Program-made: the position numbers and the translations under genes | The notes under the pieces: generated by a model | Databases searched by the model: none | What the model saw: the letters and a program-made list of their open reading frames with translations, nothing else | What the model was told of the DNA's origin: nothing | Shown here: piece by piece, positions 1 through 4,885 of the stretch | How the letters are laid out: every line of letters starts with the position of its first letter | How positions within the stretch are numbered: position 1 is the stretch's first letter | Source of the DNA: RBG-16-66-20 sp038040245 | Lineage (GTDB): Bacteria; Pseudomonadota; Gammaproteobacteria; Burkholderiales; SG8-39 | Direction: 5' to 3' | Assembly: GCA_038040245.1 (NCBI GenBank) | Contig: JBBPIU010000149.1 | Span: forward strand, 1 to 6,354 | Length of the DNA: 6,354 nt

Positions 1-493
1 GTTGCCCGAGGGAAAGTTGTCGAGGATTCGTGCGGGTCTGATCCGGGAGGAATCGCTTGCCCGGATAGCGCGCGAGCTTGGCATTGCGGCATTTCTGCGG
101 TTGGACGAGAGCACTGCCCGCAACGAGGGGGCGGAACGCCCCTCGATTCTCGCCGATGCGCTTGAAGCGGTTTACGGCGCGGTATTCCTTGACGGCGGCT
201 ACGGCGCCGCGCGCGACGTCATCGCGCGAACGTTCGGGACGGCGCTGTCCCAGCTCGATCCGGAGTCGGTGGAGAAGGATGCGAAGACGCGCCTGCAGGA
301 AACTCTGCAGGCCAAGCGCCGTGCCAAGCCTCAATACCGGGTCGTCTCGACCTCGGGCGCAAAGCAGAGCCTGATATTCGAGGTCGAGTGCGCGGTAGAC
401 GATCTCGAGCTGAAAGCGACGGGGAGCGGAAGCTCCCGTCAACGCGCCGAACAGCAGGCCGCGGGAAATCTCCTCAAGCTGCTGGGGTCATAA
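1..493 (+). CDS. rnc: Ribonuclease III, C-terminal part (5' end outside window)
   Basis: RNase III cleaves double-stranded RNA, chiefly the 30S rRNA precursor and some mRNAs. The window opens inside the gene. The TTG at position 2 encodes the Leu before the family motif PEGxLSRxRA and is not a start. Residues are numbered from that Leu. The rest of the nuclease domain (1-75) has EG (3-4) and SILADALEA (48-56), with Asp52 and Glu55 matching the E. coli metal ligands Asp114 and Glu117. A dsRNA-binding domain (about 93-163) follows, with KTRLQETLQ and GSGSSRQRAEQQAA. Two oddities: the loop normally reading GELKSGG is DESTARNEG (35-43), and the dsRBD GxxH loop has Gln in place of His. The gene ends 7 nt before era, the usual rnc-era pairing. 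Identity is secure. The missing N-terminal part would carry the ERLEFLGDS catalytic motif. Confidence 0.97.
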   Translation, partial: LPEGKLSRIRAGLIREESLARIARELGIAAFLRLDESTARNEGAERPSILADALEAVYGAVFLDGGYGAARDVIARTFGTALSQLDPESVEKDAKTRLQETLQAKRRAKPQYRVVSTSGAKQSLIFEVECAVDDLELKATGSGSSRQRAEQQAAGNLLKLLGS

Positions 494-500
494 GCAAGGC

Positions 501-1385
501 ATGAGCGCATTTCGCTGCGGCACGGTGGCGCTCGCCGGCCGTCCCAACACCGGCAAGTCCAGCTTGCTGAACAAGATGGTCGGGCACAAGCTCGCCATCG
601 TCTCTCCAAAAGCCCAGACCACGCGCCATTCGGTGAACGGCATCCTGACCACCGCGGACTGCCAGTATGTGTTCGTCGACCTTCCCGGATACCAGACCAA
701 GCACGTCAACGTTCTCAACCGGTCGCTGAACCGCCAGGCGACCGAAGGCGCCCGGGATTGCGACGTCGTGGTGTTCGCCGTCGAGGCGACGCGCTATGGA
801 GCACCCGACCGCGAGGTGCTGGCGCGCATCCCCGCCGGCCAGAGCGTAGTCGCGGCGGTGAACAAGGTCGATCTGGTGAAAAACCAGCTCGAACTGCTGC
901 CCTTCCTGCAAAGGCTGCAGAAGGAGCGTGATTTTGCCGCCATGGTTCCGGTATCGGCGCGCAGCGGGCGCAATCTGCCGGAGCTCCTGCGGGTGCTGGC
1001 GGGATTGCTGCCGGAAGGGCCGGCGGCTTACCCTGCGGCGCAACTCACCGACCGGGACGAGCGCTTTTTTGCCGCGGAAATCCTGCGCGAAAAGCTGTTC
1101 CTGCTGCTTGGCGAGGAGTTGCCGTACCGCTGCGACGTGTCGCTGGAAAGTTTCAAGGAAGAAGGTCGCCTGCGCCGCATCGAGGCTACGATATGGATCG
1201 AACGCGACAGCCAGAAGCCGATCGTGATCGGCGTCAAGGGCGAGCTGCTCAAGCGCGTCTCGAGCGCGGCGCGCAAGGACATGGAGCGCCTCTTCGGCGG
1301 CAAGGTCTACCTCGGCGTCTGGGTCAAGGTGAAGCGCGACTGGACCGGGGACGAGCGGCTGTTGCGGCAACTCGGCTACCGCTAG
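501..1385 (+). CDS. era: GTPase Era
   Basis: Era is an essential GTPase that binds the 3' end of 16S rRNA and acts in 30S subunit assembly and rRNA processing, at the cytoplasmic face of the membrane. The 294-residue protein is close to the 301 of E. coli Era. Visible motifs: G1 GRPNTGKS (13-20), switch I with QTTRH (39-43), G3 DLPG (60-63), G4 NKVD (121-124), G5 SARSG (152-156), then a C-terminal type II KH domain with the GxxG loop as GVKG (244-247) and the closing WVKVKRDW block. The usual G3 is DTPG, so Leu61 is a mild departure. The ATG start lies 7 nt after the rnc stop behind a weak GCAAGG ribosome site; G1 begins at residue 13, as expected for the family. It is probably co-transcribed with rnc and recO. 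Confidence 0.99.
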   Translation: MSAFRCGTVALAGRPNTGKSSLLNKMVGHKLAIVSPKAQTTRHSVNGILTTADCQYVFVDLPGYQTKHVNVLNRSLNRQATEGARDCDVVVFAVEATRYGAPDREVLARIPAGQSVVAAVNKVDLVKNQLELLPFLQRLQKERDFAAMVPVSARSGRNLPELLRVLAGLLPEGPAAYPAAQLTDRDERFFAAEILREKLFLLLGEELPYRCDVSLESFKEEGRLRRIEATIWIERDSQKPIVIGVKGELLKRVSSAARKDMERLFGGKVYLGVWVKVKRDWTGDERLLRQLGYR

Positions 1386-1393
1386 AGGGCACG

Positions 1394-2119
1394 ATGAAAC
1401 GCCGGGCCGAGCACGAACCGGGATTTGTCCTGCACGCCTACCCGTACAAGGAGACGAGCCTGATCGTCGAGGCGTTCACGCGCAGGTTCGGCCGCGTGGG
1501 GCTGCTGGCGCGCGGTGCGCGCCGGCCGCGCTCGATGATGCGCGGCGTGCTGCTCGCCTTTCATCCCCTGCGCATGACCTGGTCCGCGTCCGCGGAGCTG
1601 GGTACCCTGATGTCGGCCGAATGGGGCGGCGGACAGGCGTCCCTCTCGGGTATCGGCCTGATGTGCGGCTTCTACATCAACGAGCTGCTGCTGCGCCTGC
1701 TGCCCCGCGATGATCCGCACGAGGCGCTGTTCGATGCCTATGGCGCGGCGCTGGCGCGCCTCGCCGCGGGCGAGCCACGCGCCGCCGCGCATTCGGCCAT
1801 CCTGCGCGGCTTCGAGCGCAGGATGCTTGCCGAACTCGGGTATGCTCCCGTGCTCGACCGGGACGCGGCAAACGGCTCACAAATCGAGGCGGCGAAGAAT
1901 TACGCCTACGAGGCCGAGCGGGGCCCGGTGGAGACCCGCCGCAAAGATGGGGATGCGGTCATCAGCGGCAGGACATTACTCGACATGGCGGCGGACAACT
2001 ACGACAACTCGCGGACGCGCGAAGAAGCGCGGCGTCTGATGCGCGCGCTTATTACCGAGCGCCTCGGCGGCCAGACCCTGCATACGCGAGCCGTGCTTTC
2101 GGAGCTGCAGGACCTGTGA
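1394..2119 (+). CDS. recO: DNA repair protein RecO
   Basis: RecO works with RecR (and RecF) to load RecA onto SSB-coated single-stranded DNA during gap repair. The 241-residue product matches the 242 of E. coli. An N-terminal OB-fold (about 1-80) carries the family patterns FVLHAYPYKETS (11-22), LLARGARRPRS (37-47) and a GTLMSAEW strand. The helical middle domain has GFYINELLLRLL (92-103) followed by DDPHEALFDAY. The only cysteine seen is Cys91, so this RecO lacks the four-cysteine zinc site found in many other bacterial RecO proteins. The reading frame is open far upstream into era, but the ATG at 1394 is chosen because it sits just before the conserved OB-fold start, 8 nt after the era stop, and follows a GAGGG purine stretch. 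Its stop overlaps the pdxJ start. Confidence 0.97.
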   Translation: MKRRAEHEPGFVLHAYPYKETSLIVEAFTRRFGRVGLLARGARRPRSMMRGVLLAFHPLRMTWSASAELGTLMSAEWGGGQASLSGIGLMCGFYINELLLRLLPRDDPHEALFDAYGAALARLAAGEPRAAAHSAILRGFERRMLAELGYAPVLDRDAANGSQIEAAKNYAYEAERGPVETRRKDGDAVISGRTLLDMAADNYDNSRTREEARRLMRALITERLGGQTLHTRAVLSELQDL

Positions 2120-2889
2120 TTGAACTCGGCGTAAACATCGACCACGTTGCCACCCTCAGGCAGGCGCGGCGCACCTATGAACCCGACCCGGTCTGGGCCG
2201 CGGTGGAGGCGCACCTGGGCGGCGCGGATGGCATCACGGTGCACCTGCGCGAAGACCGGCGCCACATCCAGGACAAGGACGTCGGCCGGCTGAGGGAATT
2301 GACGCATATCAAGCTCAACCTGGAGATGGCGGCCACCGCCGAGATGGTCGCGATCGCACGCCGCATCAAGCCGGAAATGGCGATGCTGGTACCGGAGGGG
2401 CGGCATGAGGTCACCACCGAAGGCGGCCTCGACATCCTGGCCCAGGAGAGGAAGCTGAAACTGGCGGTGGCGAAGCTCGCCGGCGCCGGAATCGTGGTGT
2501 CGGTATTCATCGATCCCGACCCGAAGCAGGTCGAGGCCGCGAAGCGGATCGGCGCTTCGGTCTGCGAGGTGCATACCGGGCCCTATGCGCACGCCTTTCA
2601 TGCCAAGGGGCGCGACGCCGAATCGCAGGCGGTGGTGCGCGAACTTGCCAAGATCCGCAAAGCGGGCGAGAGCATCCGCGCACTCGGCATGCGCTTCAAC
2701 GCCGGGCATGCCCTGAACTATTTCAATGTCGAGCCGGTAGCGCGGTTGCCCGGAGTCCGGGAGCTGCATATCGGGCATGCCATCGTGTCGCGCGCCGTGT
2801 TCGTGGGCATGCGGGAGGCAGTGCGCGGCATGAAGCAACTGATCGCTGAGGCGGCGAAGTCCGCCGCGTCTGAGCCGGCCGCCCGATGA
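2116..2889 (+). CDS. pdxJ: Pyridoxine 5'-phosphate synthase PdxJ
   Basis: PdxJ condenses 1-deoxy-D-xylulose 5-phosphate with 3-amino-2-oxopropyl phosphate to form pyridoxine 5'-phosphate, the ring-closing step of DXP-dependent vitamin B6 synthesis. It is a cytoplasmic TIM-barrel enzyme. The 257-residue product (E. coli 243) shows GVNIDHVATLRQAR (5-18), GITVHLREDRRH (39-50) with His43 matching catalytic E. coli His45, NLEMA (68-72) with Glu70 matching Glu72, EVTTEGGLD (98-106), the EVHTGPYA segment (151-158) and NAGHALNY (195-202) with His198 matching His193. The start is GTG: GTGA at 2116-2119 merges it with the recO stop, and AGGA 3 nt upstream is a poorly spaced ribosome site, so expression probably relies on coupling to recO. 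The extra length comes from a short insertion after the HTGPY strand and a longer C-terminal tail. Confidence 0.99.
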   Translation: MIELGVNIDHVATLRQARRTYEPDPVWAAVEAHLGGADGITVHLREDRRHIQDKDVGRLRELTHIKLNLEMAATAEMVAIARRIKPEMAMLVPEGRHEVTTEGGLDILAQERKLKLAVAKLAGAGIVVSVFIDPDPKQVEAAKRIGASVCEVHTGPYAHAFHAKGRDAESQAVVRELAKIRKAGESIRALGMRFNAGHALNYFNVEPVARLPGVRELHIGHAIVSRAVFVGMREAVRGMKQLIAEAAKSAASEPAAR

Positions 2890-3269
2890 TCTACGGCATC
2901 GGCACGGATCTGATCGAAATCGGCCGCGTCGAGAAAGTGCTGAAGCGTTTCGGCGACCGCTTCGCGCAGCGCATCCTCTGCGAGCCGGAACTCAAGCGTT
3001 TCCGGGTCCATCGCAAGCCCGCGGCCTACCTCGCCAAGCGCTTTGCCGCCAAGGAAGCGTTCACCAAGGCGCTCGGCACCGGCATCCATGCGCCGGCCAA
3101 CTGGCATGGGGTATGGGTCGTGAATTTGCGCTCCGGCAAACCGACCCTGGAGTATTCGCCCGAGCTTCAGGAATTTCTTCAGCAGAAGAAAATTCTCAAG
3201 TCCCACCTGTCGCTGACCGATGAGCGCGAAATGGCCTGCGCGACGGTGATCCTGGAATGCGGCGCGTAA
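2886..3269 (+). CDS. acpS: Holo-[acyl-carrier-protein] synthase AcpS
   Basis: AcpS transfers 4'-phosphopantetheine from coenzyme A to a serine of acyl carrier protein, turning apo-ACP into the holo form used in fatty acid synthesis. The 127-residue length is that of a single-domain AcpS (E. coli 126). The N-terminal signature GIGTDLIEIGRV (4-15) contains the Mg-binding Asp8. The second signature KRFAAKEAFTKALGTG (51-66) contains Glu57, the other metal ligand. The C-terminal SLTDE block and VILE strand complete the fold. The ATG overlaps the pdxJ stop in ATGA, the pdxJ-acpS adjacency common in proteobacteria, and no good ribosome site precedes it, so translation is probably coupled. The 3' end overlaps nagZ by 13 nt. 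Confidence 0.98.
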   Translation: MIYGIGTDLIEIGRVEKVLKRFGDRFAQRILCEPELKRFRVHRKPAAYLAKRFAAKEAFTKALGTGIHAPANWHGVWVVNLRSGKPTLEYSPELQEFLQQKKILKSHLSLTDEREMACATVILECGA

Positions 3270-4279
3270 AGCTGCCGCGGGGGACGGTGGTCCTCGATCC
3301 GGCGGGGCCCGCGCTTACGCAAGACGACCGCAGGCGCCTGCTGCACCCCGCCGCCGGCGGCGTAATCCTGTTCGCCCACAACTTTGCCTCGAGCGAGCAG
3401 CTGACGGCGCTCACCGCCGAGATCCGGGCGCTGCGCACGCCGGAGCTGTTCATCTGCGTCGACCACGAGGGGGGGCGGGTGCAGCGGTTCCGGGAGGGCT
3501 TCACGGCGCTGCCACCGATGCGGACCCTCGGTGTCCTCTGGGAGCGCGAGCGCGCGGCGGGGCGCCGCTGCGCGCGCGGCATCGGCTTGGTTGCGGCGGC
3601 CGAGCTTGCCGCGCACGGGGTGGATTTCAGCTTCGCGCCGGTGCTTGATCTCGATTACGGCTCGAGCTCCGTGATCGGCGACCGTGCGTTGCACTACGAC
3701 CCCAACGCAGTCGGTGTGCTCGCTGCCGAGATCGTCGGGGGTTTCGCAGACGGCGGCATGCGGGCGGTCGGCAAGCACTTCCCGGGGCACGGCTTCGCCG
3801 CGCTCGATTCGCACGTCGACGTGCCGCGCGACGAGCGCGAAGTCGCCACCATCATGAAAAAGGACATCCTCCCGTACCGCGCCGCGATCGAGGCGGGCCT
3901 GGGCGGCGTGATGCCGGCGCATGTCATATACCCCAAGGCCGATCCGGAGCCGGCCGGTTATTCCAAGTACTGGCTGCAGGACGTGCTGCGGGGCAAGCTG
4001 GGTTTCGATGGCCTGATCTTCAGCGACGATCTGTCGATGGAAGGCGCGAGCACCGCTGGCGGCATCCCCGAGCGCGCCAAGGCGGCGCTCGCCGCGGGCT
4101 GCGACATGGTCCTGCTCTGCCAGAACCCGGAAGGGCAGGATAAACTGCTCGATTCGCTGGCTTCGGCCAGGCTCGCCGTGCCGGAACGCGCGGAGCGAAT
4201 GCGCCACCAGGGCGGGCGTGACCTCAGGAAAAGCGTGGCCTACCGCGAGGCCATGGAGCTGCTAACTGCAATTCCTTAG
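3257..4279 (+). CDS. nagZ: Beta-N-acetylglucosaminidase NagZ (GH3 family)
   Basis: NagZ is a cytoplasmic family 3 glycoside hydrolase that removes GlcNAc from 1,6-anhydroMurNAc-peptides during peptidoglycan recycling. Its products can induce AmpC beta-lactamase in species with an AmpR system. The 340-residue product (E. coli 341) has DHEGGRVQRFREGF (69-82), GKHFPGHG followed by DSH (172-186) with His186 as the likely acid/base, and FSDDLSMEGA (255-264) with Asp257 as the likely nucleophile. The ATG at 3257 lies inside acpS and puts about eight residues before the conserved GTVVLD strand. A GTG at 3287 with a GGGGG stretch just upstream is a possible alternative start, but it would cut into that first strand and is less likely. 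No signal peptide is visible, as expected. Its stop codon overlaps that of efp on the other strand. Confidence 0.97.
   Translation: MRRVKLPRGTVVLDPAGPALTQDDRRRLLHPAAGGVILFAHNFASSEQLTALTAEIRALRTPELFICVDHEGGRVQRFREGFTALPPMRTLGVLWERERAAGRRCARGIGLVAAAELAAHGVDFSFAPVLDLDYGSSSVIGDRALHYDPNAVGVLAAEIVGGFADGGMRAVGKHFPGHGFAALDSHVDVPRDEREVATIMKKDILPYRAAIEAGLGGVMPAHVIYPKADPEPAGYSKYWLQDVLRGKLGFDGLIFSDDLSMEGASTAGGIPERAKAALAAGCDMVLLCQNPEGQDKLLDSLASARLAVPERAERMRHQGGRDLRKSVAYREAMELLTAIP
4276..4279. other. Tail-to-tail stop codon overlap of nagZ and efp
   Basis: TTAG carries the nagZ stop TAG (4277-4279, plus strand) and the efp stop TAA (4278-4276, minus strand), inside the 7-base near-palindrome CCTTAGG. There is therefore no intergenic space for a terminator. 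I see no G+C-rich hairpin with a T-tract within about 60 nt on either side, so each transcript probably runs into the opposing gene. Confidence 0.9.
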
Positions 4280-4842
4280 GCACGCTCCATGTAGGACCCG
4301 TCATCTGTGCTGACTTTGATTTTCTCGCCGTTGTTGATGAACGGCGGAACCTGGACGATCAGGCCGGTTTGCGTGGTCGCCGGCTTGAAGGTGTTGGTGG
4401 CCGTCGCGTTCCTGATGCCGGGTTCGGTATCGGTCACGGTGAGGACCACCGACGGCGGCAGCTCCAGGCCGATCGGGCGGGTGTTGTAGCAGTTCACCTG
4501 CACATCGGAGTTCGGCAGGAGGTAGCCCGATTGCCCCTCGAGAAATTCGGCGGACAACCGCAATTCCTCGAAATTTTCCTTGTCCATGAAGACATAGGCA
4601 TCGCCGTCCTGGTAGGAAAAGGTCATTGCGCGCGGATCGACGAACGCACGCTCGACCTTGTCCTCGGTGCGGAAGCGCTGGTTGGTCTTGGTGCCCGCCT
4701 CGATGTCCTTCATTTCGACCTGCATGAAGGCGCCGCCGCGGCCGCCGACGTGGACGTGGTAGCACTTGAGCACGCGCCAGACCCGCTTGTCCCATTCGAG
4801 CAGGTTGCCGACCCTGAGTTCCACCGCGGATACTTTTGACAT
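4276..4842 (-). CDS. efp: Elongation factor P with Arg at the loop tip
   Basis: EF-P binds between the P and E sites of ribosomes stalled at polyproline and stimulates peptide bond formation. The 188-residue length is standard. It has a KOW-like domain I (1-63), OB domain II (about 64-127) and OB domain III (128-188). Domain III contains a perfect match to the family signature K-x-A-x4-G-x2-[LIV]-x-V-P-x2-[LIV]-x2-G at 153-172. The loop tip that is post-translationally modified in many bacteria reads VGGRGGAF (32-39), with Arg35 (codon CGC at 4738-4740) where E. coli has Lys34. The following block, QVEMKDIEAGTKTNQRFR, looks like the lysine-type EF-P of alphaproteobacteria rather than the KSGRNAA type usual in betaproteobacteria. 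A ribosome site AGGGG sits 8 nt before the ATG. No modifying enzyme gene is in the window. Confidence 0.98.
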   Translation of the reverse strand: MSKVSAVELRVGNLLEWDKRVWRVLKCYHVHVGGRGGAFMQVEMKDIEAGTKTNQRFRTEDKVERAFVDPRAMTFSYQDGDAYVFMDKENFEELRLSAEFLEGQSGYLLPNSDVQVNCYNTRPIGLELPPSVVLTVTDTEPGIRNATATNTFKPATTQTGLIVQVPPFINNGEKIKVSTDDGSYMERA

Positions 4843-4850
4843 GACCCAAG

Positions 4851-4855
4851 CCCCT
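4851..4855 (-). promoter_or_regulatory. Ribosome binding site of efp
   Basis: The minus strand reads AGGGG, 8 nt before the efp ATG, which is good Shine-Dalgarno sequence and spacing. It supports the ATG at 4842-4840 as the start. The same bases form one arm of a small inverted repeat. Confidence 0.65.
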
Positions 4856-4864
4856 GAAAAGGGG
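4851..4864 (-). repeat. Small inverted repeat covering the efp ribosome site
   Basis: On the minus strand CCCCT, a TTTC loop and AGGGG form a perfect 5-bp stem with a 4-nt loop in the efp leader. The 3' arm is the Shine-Dalgarno sequence, so the hairpin could mask it. The 5' arm lies at the predicted transcript start and may be only partly transcribed. A short stem in a G+C-rich gap can arise by chance, so function is uncertain. Confidence 0.35.
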
Positions 4865-4868
4865 GCGA

Positions 4869-4874
4869 ATTATA
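4869..4874 (-). promoter_or_regulatory. Probable -10 box of the efp promoter
   Basis: Read on the minus strand this is the perfect consensus TATAAT, 26 nt upstream of the efp ATG. It would start transcription near 4860-4864 and give a leader of roughly 20 nt that still contains the AGGGG ribosome site. No good -35 match lies 16-18 bp upstream (that region is inside the uvrC start), and there is no extended -10 TG. Placement in an otherwise G+C-rich gap supports a real site. Inferred, not proven. Confidence 0.6.
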
Positions 4875-4876
4875 AT
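4871..4876 (+). promoter_or_regulatory. Possible -10 box of the uvrC promoter
   Basis: The plus strand also reads TATAAT here, sharing four bases with the efp -10. The expected start site, about 6-8 nt downstream (4882-4884), falls only 2-4 nt before the uvrC GTG, so the mRNA would be nearly leaderless. No -35 match lies at 16-18 bp. A consensus TTGACA at 4836-4841 is 29 bp away, too far for normal sigma-70 use. uvrC may instead use another upstream promoter. Confidence 0.4.
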
Positions 4877-4878
4877 CC

Positions 4879-4882
4879 AGGA
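4879..4882 (+). promoter_or_regulatory. Weak, closely spaced ribosome site of uvrC
   Basis: AGGA lies only 3 nt before the GTG start, closer than the usual 5-9 nt. No other purine-rich stretch lies in range. If the TATAAT at 4871 is used, most of this site would not be in the transcript. It points to low translation of uvrC. Confidence 0.35.
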
Positions 4883-4885
4883 ATC

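Noticed and set aside
2..4. TTG at the window edge as an rnc start
   Set aside because: It lies within the conserved nuclease domain just before the PEG motif; the true start is upstream of the window.
227..236. 10-base palindrome CGAACGTTCG in rnc as an operator
   Set aside because: It lies in coding sequence well inside the gene with no promoter nearby; chance in G+C-rich DNA.
291..312. Perfect 8-bp inverted repeat (GCCTGCAG, 6-nt loop, CTGCAGGC) inside rnc, a possible RNase III self-cleavage site
   Set aside because: It arises from two CTGCAG (Leu-Gln) codon pairs in the conserved RLQETLQ motif. The stem is shorter than a usual RNase III substrate and no flanking structure was seen.
1193..1393. 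N-terminal extension of recO into era
   Set aside because: The extra residues are a low-quality reading of era in another frame. The conserved RecO start matches the ATG at 1394.
3179..4207. Long minus-strand open frame of 342 codons opposite nagZ
   Set aside because: Shadow of the nagZ coding strand; no recognisable motif and no ribosome site that stands out.
4836..4841. Perfect plus-strand -35 consensus TTGACA upstream of uvrC
   Set aside because: It is 29 bp from the TATAAT, and no -10-like sequence lies 16-18 bp downstream. It overlaps the efp start codon region and is probably coincidence.
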